NCBI RefSeq assembly: GCF_039555335.1
Contig: NC_092647.1
Span: 10,237,274 to 10,301,273 of the forward strand
Source of the DNA: Amphiura filiformis
Lineage: Eukaryota; Echinodermata; Ophiuroidea; Amphilepidida; Amphiuridae
Direction: 5' to 3'
Length of the DNA: 64,000 nt
The notes below the pieces were generated by a model that was not told the DNA's origin, did no database searches, and saw only the letters and a list, made by a program, of their open reading frames with translations. The translations under genes and the position numbers were made by a program. Below are positions 1 through 13,200 of this stretch, piece by piece. Each line of letters starts with the position of its first letter. Position 1 is the first letter of the stretch.

Positions 1-118
1 AACACAGGGAGTGTGATTTTCAAATGGGATTATCGACACTCCTTGTCTGAAAGATTAAGGTTATGTCTTCTATAGGGGCTGTATGGATAGCCTATGGATT
101 TCAACTGGAGTAGCCTAA
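1..118. mobile_element. Recurrent palindromic MITE, copy cut by the window edge
   Basis: The right half of the 180-bp family, from CACAGGGAGTGTGATTTTCA to GGATTTCAACTGGAGTAGCC. Confidence 0.8.
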
Positions 119-544
119 GTATACTAAGTAGCCCATTAGTTTCATTCCATAGCTGACCCATCACACGGCAATGAAACCAGAAGTGGGTCAAAACAAGGTA
201 AATGTTTTTGAGCGCATCATGTAGGAGAAATATAAGCTTTTTAACCCTTCCTAGAAAATACCAAATGCCTATAAATGTCAGGAGGTTCAATTCCATGAAG
301 CCCCACCACAAAAGTGCATAAGACGAAGGTTTGGCCTAGTATTCCTATTTCGGACTTCCCAGTGTTGGCAGGGCTATATAGTGCAATGTAATACAGCCCT
401 GTCAACCAAATGGACAATAATAGACACTTCCTTAACTCAATCTCGCATATTGTTTTCCAATATATTTGTATTTTAATGTATTTTAATGTATATATTTCTA
501 TAAAAAAGTCAATCACTTTGTGGCATTATTATTGGTAATACATA

Positions 545-732
545 ATCATATTGGACTTTTCCAGTTGAAATCCATACACCCCTATGGAAGAACTTACTCT
601 CCCACACAGGGAGTGTGAATTTCAAATAGAGTTACCTGAATGTGCGACTCCATTTGAAATCTACACTCACGTGTGGGGAAATTAAGTCTGCCTTATATAA
701 AGGGTGTATGGATTTTAACTGGAATAAGTCAT
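545..732. mobile_element. Recurrent palindromic MITE family, copy
   Basis: About 180 bp, self-complementary: CCAGTTGAAATCCATACACC ... AAATGGAGTTACC ... GGGTGTATGGATTTTAACTGG. Other copies or fragments in this window lie at 1, 3938, 19655, 24385, 36773, 37640, 56766 and 62388. No coding capacity. Confidence 0.9.
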
Positions 733-748
733 AGGGTAAATCAAACAT

Positions 749-1444
749 CCCAGCAAACACAAAAATGATCAGTTATAATGTTTTGCTTTTGGTCAAAACA
801 TTTTTATGTAATGTGTTAAATTTAAGGTCATGAAAATATTCTTAAAACATTTTATTCTGTCGGTCGGACATCCGGCTATCTCTAGTCTCGGCGCAAACTG
901 CATGTGGCTCACGGTTTGTTGTGTGAACAACAGAAACCGGCTGTGAAGGAGGCTACATAGCGATGTTGCTGGAGTGACATTCAATTTCGGAAAAACGACA
1001 CTTTCGACCATGGAATTTAATTTTAAGTTTGTCAGTATATAACGGTAAATCAAGTTTCTTTCACTCTGAAGACTTAGAAACGGTTGTTTGATTCCACTGA
1101 CTATTTGCGATCGAAATTTACATTACACCAATGACAGAAATCATCAACAAAAATCGAATCAGGGACTTGTTTTCACTCGAACATCATCAACCGGAAGTGA
1201 CGTGACACGGACCGACAGAATATGAAAAAAAAAAAACAACACTACAACAAAATGTTTTAAATGCCAAAATATTATTGCAAAATATATTTGGCAAATGTTG
1301 TTTTGTCAACACTTAATAACATTTATATATAATGAAATGTTTTGCATCAAGTTTTCAAAATAGTTTTCTGAATGTTTTTAAAGCATTTTATACCATAACC
1401 CTTGACATTTAAACATTCCCTGTAAAAAGTTTCTGTTTGCTGGG
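749..1444. mobile_element. Non-autonomous DNA element with CCCAGCAAACA ends
   Basis: CCCAGCAAACACAAA begins it and TTTCTGTTTGCTGGG ends it. An internal inverted pair ATTCTGTCGGTC / GACCGACAGAAT lies at about 855 and 1210. AAAACATTTT-type motifs fill the arms. Confidence 0.82.
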
Positions 1445-3531
1445 ATGTTGGTTCATTTTAGATAAACAATATACATTTGAAAACATGCTATGATGATGTA
1501 CACAAAGGATACAGATAAAAACAATTTTCAGCCAGTACTTGATTTGATTATCTTGTTACACATGTACTTTTCCTCATTGAAACACAAACCTATATTTGGG
1601 CAATTCCAATCGCATCATTCCGCAACGCCAAGTTTGCATATGCAAATTAGGTAATTAGGTTTGGAAAAGTTTCTCATACCTTAATCGTTCATTTACCAAA
1701 ACTAGTTTCCATTATGCTATGTTTGGCTGCTGCATTAAACAGAAATTCATATGCAAACTTCATGTTGCTGAATGATGCGCTTGGATTTGCCCATTTATAT
1801 CTTAGATGTCAAGTTTCTAAGAAGACTCAATACTTGATCACTTGTGCAGAAACATAATTCTGGTGTGACTGAGTATGTCTTCTTCAGGAGTCACTTTTGC
1901 TAAAATGACACCTCTTTCCTAGTTGAAATATTCTATACTCTTCTTCAGTGGTGTTATGACTGATCATGTGAAAGGTACTGACCAAGCAGGGTACGAGGTT
2001 TATCTGTTATATTTGCAGATTAATAAATCATTTTCAATTATACACTTAATTACAACAGTGAATTCATTCAAAGCCATAAATAATAAATGTAAAGGGGCAT
2101 TTTGTGATCCACAATTTCATCCCCCACTTTTCTCAAAAAAAGTTGAGATTTTTATACCACTTGAAATCTCTTGCTATAATGTTTATGTACAAATTTATTT
2201 TTGCATATAAATTTGTTTAGCAAAAATATTGGCAAATTTGATTTACATTCTGGTTAACAGAACGAAATTACAACACAGTTGCATATGGAGCAGTGTAATA
2301 CACATAATCATGCATAACTCACAAACGTGAAATTGGAATCAACAGAAATGTTGGGAATAAGCTGTTTTCATGGATATCTACTGAAAAATGTCATAAGAAA
2401 GATGATAGAATCACAAAATACTCCTTCAGCATCAATGGATGTCCGAAAATGGTAGCATCTTAAATAATGTACCAGGAACAAAATTTGCAGAAAGCTGCTG
2501 TCTGCAAGTCTAACAACCTCATGTTCAACCACAAATTATATATGCAATAGCCACAAGAGCCGTCTATCGCTTTTAAGTGATTCCCATCGCTTTTCAAATG
2601 CATAGACCATATCAGGTCGACTTATGAAAAGACAGATCATGCACCAGCATCAAAATACCCCTGGTGATTTGAACATGTTGACACCACATTCAACATGCTG
2701 CACCAAGTCAGAGCAATGCGGTACATGATTTGGTGTGAGCATCATAACACGCATACACCACATGCTCATCAAATGCGTTATCACCAGTGTGTGATTTGTT
2801 GCGGTATTTTTGTTTACCATACCCGACATATTTCTGAACTAATTTCCACAGATTTCGAACAGCTACTAAAAAGGTCTAATGCATCAATCACTAAACATTC
2901 AAGAGCAAATTCAGCAAGGCAGCTATATGGCACTGGAGCAGAACAGATTACTCTTCACATATAGGCCCAAGATTCCAAATCAAATCCCTTCCAAGACCTG
3001 GTCAACAAAAAGAATGATTATTCTTTTCTTGGCCACACTCAAGGAAAATAATAATTTATGACCATACCACTAAGGTAATAGAAACAAATTAGTTCGATCT
3101 TTTGATCGCCCATTGATCGATCCTTATTATTTATAAATGAATTAATTGACTATATTGTTAATTGTGATAACATATGAATCTTGGTGCGTATTGATATTGG
3201 GCAATATAAATTTTGGATTAATTCTCATTAATTAGAACTTTTAGTTCACTAATAGCAAGCATCGAAGCAGCATTGATGGCCGATCCAAAGATCTAACACA
3301 TATGGTTCTGATGCCTAACCTTGACAACCAAGGAATATTTAATCACATAACCCGGCTGTGGTCATTGTTGTAAAAATAATAGTTCTCCGAAAATGGTACA
3401 TTTTATCATAAAATTAAAATATATTTGCAAAATAATAAGAAATCCACTTTGTAAGACCTTAAAGTACTGTAAACTAGAATAATGTATGTATAATCATCAA
3501 GATCCATGCAGTGATGCATTTGAGTTCCATC
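1445..3531. other. Intergenic, no feature recognised
   Basis: AT-rich sequence downstream of COMMD4. The ORFs here (for example 2695-2964) lack coding character or recognised motifs. Confidence 0.5.
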
Positions 3532-3533
3532 TA

Positions 3534-3791
3534 CCGTATTCATTCCATTGAGTGCCCAGGGGTGCTTAACAAAGTCATTTTGGGTGGGCGCTTACTTTTT
3601 ACATTGTTAAAGCTGACAATACATGTAGGAAAAAATGGCACAAAATATTTATCCACCATCATTAGTGTGTCATGTTTCAGACCATGTTTCAGATTCACAC
3701 GGGCAGTCAATAGACTAATATCAGTTTGCTTGTTGTAAAGACACTGGATGGGCGCTTATATGGGTATGGGCGGTTGATGGAATGAATACGG
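3534..3791. mobile_element. TA-flanked MITE
   Basis: CCGTATTCATTCCAT with its inverted copy ATGGAATGAATACGG at the ends, each next to TA (3532-3533, 3792-3793). GGGCGCTTA occurs twice internally. Confidence 0.85.
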
Positions 3792-3937
3792 TACTACTGA
3801 TGCTTTTAGTCAAGTCTGTTTTCTGTCAAAGATGAAAGTAAATCTGGTTGATTTCTTTTTTTTCATTTCATTGATTTAATGTAAACCAAGGTAACAGGTT
3901 AGGATGATATGGTTGTGTTCACTTCACTTCACTTATT

Positions 3938-4030
3938 ATGGATGACTCCATTTGACATCTACACCCCCTGTGTGTGAGATTAAGGTCATGTCTACCATAG
4001 GGGGTGTATGGATTTCAGCTAGAATAGCAC
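3938..4030. mobile_element. Recurrent palindromic MITE, half copy
   Basis: Only the right arm, TGACTCCATTTGACATCTAC to GGGGTGTATGGATTTCAGCT. Confidence 0.8.
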
Positions 4031-4216
4031 ATTGCCGAATAGCATCCAACTGTAAACTGTCCGCATCCCTTTGTGTATTATTCTGTCAATAGAGGGCAAC
4101 ATTACTTATTTTACAATGGAAAGCCATTTGAGATGGTCTCTTCTTCTCTTCAAATCCTATAATATTAGCAATATAAAATTGGTCCATAAAATCAGTCTAT
4201 TTCAGCAATATACAAA

Positions 4217-4257
4217 CTACACCATGCCTTCCATCAACTTCTGAGTTTGCTTCAATT
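4217..4257 (-). CDS. COMMD4: COMMD4 exon 8 (C-terminus and stop)
   Basis: Encodes [13 protein letters not shown] followed by TAG, equivalent to the human end ELKQAQTLMSSLG. The acceptor is tttttcag. The phase (1) fits exon 7 exactly, although the intron between them is 6.8 kb. Confidence 0.9.
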
Positions 4258-7200
4258 CTGAAAAACATAAAAAGATACAATATGAAATGAATTTATGCAA
4301 CTTAACCTCTCCCATAATTATTGAAAACATACTAGATGTACAAGATCAATCATTTCCATAATTGAAACATTACAAATACCAAAATATAACAATACGGTCA
4401 AACAAACAAATTATGGAGGAGATGACTATTGAGGCCAGGTAACAACCCACAAGATGCACAAGCCAGGGTTTGTAGGATTTTGGCGCATGTGAAAATGGTT
4501 TTAACAACTTTTTTTTTCACTAAGCAAAAACAGTTTAGCTGACACTGATCAATGTTAATATTGATAGCCACTACTTCATGAGAGCTAATTAACATTAATA
4601 TATATATATCTCCTCAGGAGATCGTTACACCACAGAAACCATTATACCAAAAGCCTCCCCATCTTGGTAAATTAAAACAACATGCACAGCTACATGTACT
4701 AGTAAAATAGGAAAAACATCAGTTGCACATACTTGTAATATTTATCATGTACATCTAGAGATTATATTGAGGAGCAATATTCACCACTTTGGATGAAGAA
4801 AAAAGGTAAGAGTATTTCTAATATCAAGATACTAGTTTTAAGATAAAGGGTATAGTGGGAGGGTTATGATTAATATTCCAGCAGAAATAGATCCAGTTGA
4901 TGGTTATGACAACTGAAGTTGATATCACCCATCAAACCAGCACTGAACTATTACTGGTCCATTTTGTTCAAATATGTTCCTTTAAGGTGAAATGGTTAAT
5001 TATAGGTCTATAGGTGCCTCATCCAACAATGATGATCACCCTTTTTCAATGTCAAATCAATCCATCACTTAGAGAATAAACGATGGAAATTTTTGTTTTT
5101 ACTATCCTCTAGCGTGTGATAGACGATAGGCAGGTCCAATATTTTGAGTAGTACTACAATAAAAATATTGGACCTGCCTGTCGTCTATCCTAGGTAGAGG
5201 ATAGTAAAAAAAAAAAATTTCCATCGCTTATTCTCATTCTAATCAGTGAAATATTGAAATGCCCTGGCCTCACGGGTGTCTTCCCATCTTTTCTGGTTTT
5301 AATGTTTCATTTTTATTGATAAATAATGTAATATTTAAGCTTGACCGTGACTATGCATTCTGCAAAGTCACTGACCTTGGACCAACGTGTGAGACCATGG
5401 ACGCATGATTGACAGCTTTGGGACGCATCTGACTTGTTGTTTCGGAGTTCAGTATAGGGCGCAGATCCTGGCATGGCGTATTTTCGATCTTTCTCTATTT
5501 TATATAGAAACCAAATTATCCCTTGTTTTGCATTGTGATCTTCTTATCCAAATTAGCGCTGATTGTTTCTCAGGTCCCATTGTTTTCCCTCTCTTGATAG
5601 CTTTTGCGTCACCCTTTTCGGCACGTAGAAATGCGGCGAAAGGGAAACGCACTACGCAGTATGGAGACGGGAATATGCAGTGGTTAACTCCACTTTCCGA
5701 TTGGCTAGTTGTAGTCGTGACGTCGGCTAGTTGAGAGGGCGGGCTTTCATTTGCGTCTCCCTCTCAGCTAGGCGACGACAAGGCATCACTTTTTCAGTTG
5801 GAGCTCTTTCATTTCACACGTATATTATTTTCTATGCTGCATTGATGACCGATATGATTTATGGACTATAGACATACATTCACAGAGCGGCAGACTTTGT
5901 AATTAGGATTCTTTATGGATAAATAAATTATGTTTTACTGTTGGATATAACATCATTTATCTCTTTTAGCTCCATTTTCTGTTGTCTTCGTTTATTTTAT
6001 CATCCTTGTCCATTTTGCCCATCTGGTTCTGGGTCAAAGCATTACAATATTATTTTAATAACTGTAAATTTATTTTTAAGCAAAAACTAAGTTACAATCA
6101 TAAAAACTCCCCTTATTATAAAATGAATGAAACTTGTTTACAACTTCACATATTCTGTTGGGCGTACTGCTAGCGTGAGTATTCCGCACTTGTCTACGCA
6201 TACAACGCAATACATGTGCGCACCTCTACCAGCATGTTACGTGTTATTTTAAACACGCGTGGTGACGTGGGGTCGTCTACGGCCTGGTAGACAACATCTA
6301 AAATCATGCAATTGTCCAATCAGATTATGTGTCTACGAACTAGACCACTCCCACTGACTAAGAATGCATTTTAGGTGCTACTGCAGTTGATAAATGGAAT
6401 TTCAGTCACAAATTTTGTTAAATAATTTTAATTGCAAATGGCGTACAGAATTCCACAAGTAAAATTAAGTGGCAATGTAACAATAACAGCATTAATTACA
6501 ACTGCAGACAATCATCAAGCCACGTATCCTAGCAACATGTGCACAGTCCTTTTATTATTAATCACTGTATTGATCAATGCATTGGTATCTTTGCAGGGGT
6601 TGATACTGATTATACATCATTTAACTATATAGGTGAAAAAATAACTGGGTTCTAATCCTATAAAGCCCATGCTTCTTTGATTACCCTCACAACTAAGCGA
6701 TGTCGTTTATTAATGAATAAATGCCATTTGATACATCAAATTTGTTTTAAAACAAAAGTATCTTTAATTTCAGGATTAATTGCCAATTGTTTTGTAAATG
6801 ACATCAGTGGATGCTGAGCATAGCAGTAACAGCTATTGAGACAAATAATTATTTATTCCCTTCCCACTGTTGCAATGGAATTAAATAGCAACTTGGAATG
6901 AAAAGAGCTTTCAATGCATGCATGTTGTAAGTTATAATATTGATGTGATATGTGACTGATAGTATTGCAGATATAAACCTCATTTGTCGCTAAGTGCAGA
7001 ACTCCTATCTTTTATAATTTGGGCTTAGCTTTTGCTTATCTACTGAAGATAACTCATATTGGATCATGGTAATTTGCTTTCTACTTAAAGTTAGCTCACA
7101 TTGGGTCATGGTTATTTGCTATCCACTAAAGATAGTTCATATTTGATCAGAGTAATTTGTTATCTACTGAATGTAACTCATATTGGATCATGGTAATTTA

Positions 7201-10200
7201 AGTCAATTTAATTTGCTATCAACTGAAGATTGCTCATATTCGAGAGTGCCAAGTTGCTATCTACTGAAGATATCTTACATTGGATAATGCGTTGTTAATG
7301 TTGATGTAATTTGCTAAATACTAAAGATAACTCATATTGGATCATGGTAATTTGATGTCTACTGAAGATAGCTCATATTGGATCATGGTAATTTGCTGTC
7401 TACTGAAGATAGCTCATATTGGATTGTGGTAATTTGCTATCTACTAAAGATAGATCATATTACTATACCTCATAAATATTTATTAGGTAATCCAGACATC
7501 TTATTGGTTAATAACGCCAGCGTCCGAGTACGGTATTTTGACTACTTCCCGCACCCATGCAATTACGCGCATGCGTGGAAGTAGTAAAAACTTCCGCCCC
7601 CTACTACCACATGGTGTATCGACCCCGCGTGTCACCGTTCCTTTTGACGTAGCATTATGCTACACAACGGCGATTCTGCAGATGCGTTTATCATGAAAAT
7701 GGCGTCTGCTGCAGTTATTTTGCTGAGATACCGATGGATAATAACACTCGAATTTGACGTTTTATGAAACAAAATGTTATTTATGGAATGTTAAAAAGAA
7801 AATTCAAATAATATAGGTCAAAATGTAGATTGAAATCCTCCAAAAAAATCAGGTAAGCAAAGCTTATTTACCAGGCTGGCCGGCTGGCACGTTGACTGGT
7901 GTTTGTTTCGCTTTTGTTTACGATTTACCGTGATAGTGAAAATATTTATGAGGTATAGTAAAACAAATACAACATGTTTTATTTGGAAAGTAGTCAAAAC
8001 TACTGGTCCTCGGTGTTGGATGATTTGACTCCAACACCTCGGGACCAGTAGTTTTGACTACTTCCCCTCAAAACATGTTGTATTAATATTAGATCATGGT
8101 TTTTGCTGTCTACTGAAGATAGCTCATATTGGATCATGGTAATTTGCTGTCTACTGAAGATAGCTCATATTGGATTGTGGTAATTTGCTATCTACTAAAG
8201 ATAGATCATATTAGAGTATGGTTTTTGCTGTCTACTGAAGATAGCTCATATTGGAACTCTGACTGATTTCCATATCGGTGAAAATGTCGTGAAAACCGTT
8301 AATGAGGACCCACAAAAATTCCTTGGGTCGCTGATAACGTTTCATGGAAAGGAACAAGAAATTTATGATTATGTCTATGCACAGCTCTATAGTAAATTAA
8401 ATAATATTGACTCCACTTTAATTACGCAATGAGTACAAACTGGCAATATATATCCGTTACTGCCTCCCCTCCATGAGATTCTGTCTTGCGGTGCATGACC
8501 TGACCCATTCTAATCTTGTGCTTTTAGACCGTATGTCCGGGCAGTATGTTAAGAAATGGCTTGGGATTCCAAAACATGGTGCAAATACTGCCCTGGTCCA
8601 TATGTCCCGAGGGCTTAACATCCAGCGCATTTCTGATGTTTATCGCCAGGCTCATTCCGCATCATATAGTAGATCTAGGTGCAAAGCTGATGAAGTTACT
8701 AACCTGGCTCTTGACCTCAAGCTCAACAGAGAATCTACGTGGTCTCGTAAAATTTCCATAACCAACCAGTGTGAAAATGTTCATGCACTTGCTATTGGAG
8801 CCCGGTCAACCCCCTTGGAATAAGGTCCAACCTGATGTTAAAAAGATCCTGAAGGAAGAGACGGATAACCACTGGAAATCTGTAGTTGAGCCCCTCTTGA
8901 GCCAGGGGAGTTTCCGAAACTGCTTGAAACATGTAATTCGATCTGTCTTGGAAATCCATTATGTTTTCATTACCAAAGGGTGTGCTTAAATTTGCAATCA
9001 ATGCCTCCATAGATTCCTTGCCATCATTCACCAATTTGAAAAGATGGGGAAAAAGGCTTACGGACAGCTGTCCCCTTTGTCAGGGGAAAGGTACTCTCCT
9101 GCACATTTTAAATAATTGCCAAAATATGCTGGACAGGTATCTATGGAGACACAACAACCTCATCCGTATTTTTCTTTCCACATTTCAACAGTCGGAGGCA
9201 TTTCGTAATTCTCATATTAAAATCTATGCCGATCTGGAAAATTATACCATAGGAGGGGGACCATACCACCCAATATCATTTCCACGTCTCAAAAACCGGA
9301 CATTGTGTTATACTGGCCTTCTGACAAGCGTAGTCATTCTCTTTGAGTTGTCGGTACCATTTGAACCAAACATCAGTAAAGCTCATTACACCAAACTTGA
9401 TCGCTATTCTTCCCTGGTTGCCGACATCACTAACGCCGGGTACTGTTGCTCACTTGTTGCGGTTGAAGTAGGCTCAAGAGGCTTCATTGACGCCGACAAC
9501 AAGAATAGTCTGACTCGTCTGTCAAAAGATCTCAATCTTCCCACAAAGTATTCTGATCTCAAGACCCAGTTGATTAAATCGGCGCTAATGTCATCTTATT
9601 CCATTTTCATCGCCAGATATGAAACATCTTGGAATGTAAATGAAATTATTTAACTTTTTCTTCCCGCCATGAGTATTTCCAACTTTGTTTATTTATTTAA
9701 ATGTTTGTATTTTTGTCCTGCCTTGCCTGCAACCGGAATGGGTTGCAGTAGATCTGGGCTTTATATGTGTTTTTCTTTATGTTGAATAAAGATGATTTAT
9801 ATATATGGTAATTTGCTATCTACTAAAGATAGATCATATTAGATCATGGTAATTTGCTGTCTAATGAAGATAGCTCATATTGGATTGTGGTAATTTGCTA
9901 TCTACTAAAGATAGATCATATTAGATCATGGTTATTTGCTATCTACTGAAGATCTCTTATAACGGATTGTGGTGATTTCCTAATGAAAATAACTCACATT
10001 ATATCATGGTAATTACGTAATTTGCTATCTCCTGAATATCATAATAAGTATCATAAATTTTGGGTAAATCGCTGTATTATTACCTAAACAACATAAATGT
10101 GACCCATCACATCAAACCAACCACTTGTCTTCAGAAATGAAAATGGAGATTTTAAAACTGCGATAAATTGCTATATTTAGCTTTAAAATGACAACTTGCT

Positions 10201-13200
10201 TGTTGAAATCAGATACAAAAAAAAAGTTTTTTGAGGCAAAACAAGCTCAAATTTCTTTTTATATTCTTTATATTTTCTCATCTTCTTTCATTGTTATCTG
10301 CAAATGAAGCCAGCTGGCAAGTAGTCGGTTTTGATGTGATGGGTCACATATTGCCCTGGCTTACGAGCACAAATTTTTGTATTCGCATCTACCAGCACGT
10401 ACGAACTTATATTATGAACTTGTTTGAAGCTCACCTGATTTGCAAACAGTCAACTTACCCAAAGAAGATTAATAGGTGATCCCATGATACTAGTGAAACA
10501 TCCGGGTACTTGAGAACCAGTCTACTAGAAATTTCAATTGAATGAACACAGCTGTCAACAGCATGATGATTCTCTGCGTACACTGTGTGATGAACGCCCG
10601 CATGTTCGTAACACGGAAGTGAATCAAACCTTGCCAACTCACTTATGATTGGTTAGTATTTTCATTATTGTATCCATGGTGGTGCATTTGCATTGTGCTT
10701 TGAAATATGCGACTTATGAAATCGGTTGCATCGCGGTCAGCTGCTGGTAGCTGTGTCCTTTAATTTTTTTACTTTTAGTATACGGATTTCTCGTACTTTC
10801 AGACTTTTATTCCTCATACAAATGTGGGTCGATAGTAACAAAAAAGAGCTCATTTGAACAGGGTACTGGTGTTCTTTTCAGGGATCATCTCAAAATGCTT
10901 ATCGACCCAAGTTTTGGACATATTTTGAGTGTTTGAAAATCACATCTTTGGACCAGGAATCAACAGTGAAGAATTGTGTGAAACTCTGTGTTTACTAGAC
11001 TGGTTCTCAAGTACCCGGATGTTTCAGCAGCATCATGGGACTACTTATAAATCTTCTCTGCAACTTACCACTAAGAAATACTCTAAATTTATCAGCAGAC
11101 ATTGCAAATGATGTTGGTTCTACTGCACCTGTGTCTGGGTTTTTCACATGTAATCTGAGCTGTACTGAGGGTTCGTTGACTTCTTGTAACTCGCTGGAAC
11201 TCAACACATAGTCGACTCGCCAATCTACTGACTCTAACCTTGAAACTGAAACAAGAAAAAAAGTTGAATGGTCAAACAGATGTTTTATTCTGTGAATGAT
11301 GTCAAACAAGGCTTCCATTCCTTCCCCCACCAGTGTTTTGCAAACAATGCACAGATGCATTATAACATCATGTCTTGTTTGCCGGTATTCATACTTTGCA
11401 GTCACCTCAAAATGAGGTTCTACCTGCAAAGTGTGTGTTGCATGTGCGTACGTCTGTCAAATGCATGCTTTAATTACCACATATGCTTTGCAAAGGCCTT
11501 CTGCTAGAAACAAAAATGCACTTTTTGTGCATGTGTTTGCAGGAGAACCTTGATTTAGTAGCAACATGGCATATGTTGCTACAAAGGGTGAATAGATCTG
11601 GCCTCATATGGATTGCAAGACTTCTAGCAGGTCGACAGTTTTGCTCAGATTTGAGGTGCTCAAGTCATCATTTAAATAGGTACAAGTTGAAGGTCCTCAG
11701 TTGAAACATCCTAGGTTTGCACAGCATCATGTATTCATTACCACTATAAAAAAATTACTTAATTCGTGTACATCATGGAACATACTCTTTGCGTGGCTGT
11801 GCGTAGTGAGCTGTTGTACGCAGATAACCTCGCAATATGGACGCGTAAAGTAGCGCTGTACGCTCGTGTATTAGCATGATTAATCGCAGAGTAACAAGCG
11901 TAGTTGAATGTTCCACGATGTACACAAATTTAATAATTTTTCTATAGCTGAAACTGTGTGTGTGTGCATGTGTGGATGGTTAGAGGGTGCATTTGTAAAC
12001 ATCAGCAGTCAAGGACATACACAAGAAATGTCTAGGTAATTGCAGACACACAGATAGTTGCTAGATTCAAAACAGCATATAAAGAATGCCATTAATCCCA
12101 TTGGCAGCATTTGCTGGTGTAGGTTTAGGTCTGGACTTTAGGGATAGTAAATACTTGCAGTGGTGGGTTATAGGTCCAGACTTGGAGAGTAAAAATTTGC
12201 TGAGTCTGTGGTACTAGTAATGCGAACAAAACTGAAATGTAGGACTTGAGTTGGATAGTAATAACTTGAGCTCCTCCACCACAGTACACAGGTGTCGATT
12301 GCAGATGACAAGTTCTAAATTTTCTTTAAAAATTCAAAATAGTTCAGAATTGTACATTTTCATGACCATATTGGAATCAACATGAAAAATGCAGTAAAAT
12401 GACAAGCATAGCAAATGCAATAAATTATCAATTGCTGGTGTAGGTTTAGGTTCAGTGGTTCTTGAGATCACGCTTGGTATTTTGAAAAAAAAATCTCAAA
12501 TCTTGCAATATTTATGTTGAAACCTATGATGGAAGCAGAGCATTAAGAGGGTTGGTTGATGTCCATGGTTGCCATTGTGGGTTAATGGGGGGGGGTGCAT
12601 GCTGTAGTCATGTCTTTCATACCTCTAAAACTTTGTTCTCTGAATTTCTGTTGTAGATCATCATGTTTATCACCATATGCACGACATAATGCTGTGGAAT
12701 GTTCTGAAAAAGACATTAAACACAAAATGTGTAGTGACAAAATCAGCAAAATCAGAAAAAGTGATGACAAAATAAAGGATGCAAGTTAATTCAATCAGAT
12801 ATTTGCATAATTATAGTTCCTCTCTAAGAGCTTTCTTTCTCATCATAATTATTAGCTGAGCTCTAAATATTTTCAAGGGGTCAGAACCCATATAATACAG
12901 TCAGAAAATGAGAAAAGGAAAGAAAAGAGAGGAAGGAAGAAATGAAAAGATGAAATAATTAGCATTAACCCCCGATCGGGGGTGAATGACCCCCTAAATT
13001 AACAAAATATTAATTTTTCACCCTCTATATTGGGAATATGTGCAAGCTCGGGGTGAACTCTGACCCTCTACTTTTGGACCTTACTCCTACCCCTGACTAC
13101 ACTGCAAAATATTTTTCACCCCGCGATTTAATTTTCACCCCATGTATTTGGATTTTCTGCAAGCTCGGGAGTGAAAACACGGAAAACAACCCCCAACTTT

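Noticed and set aside
5405-5734. 109-codon plus-strand ORF
   Set aside because: No recognised motif, and it runs through the promoter-like patch. Chance is likely.
7029-10050. CRISPR-like array
   Set aside because: The units are directly joined at about 41 bp without unique spacers. This is a eukaryotic satellite.
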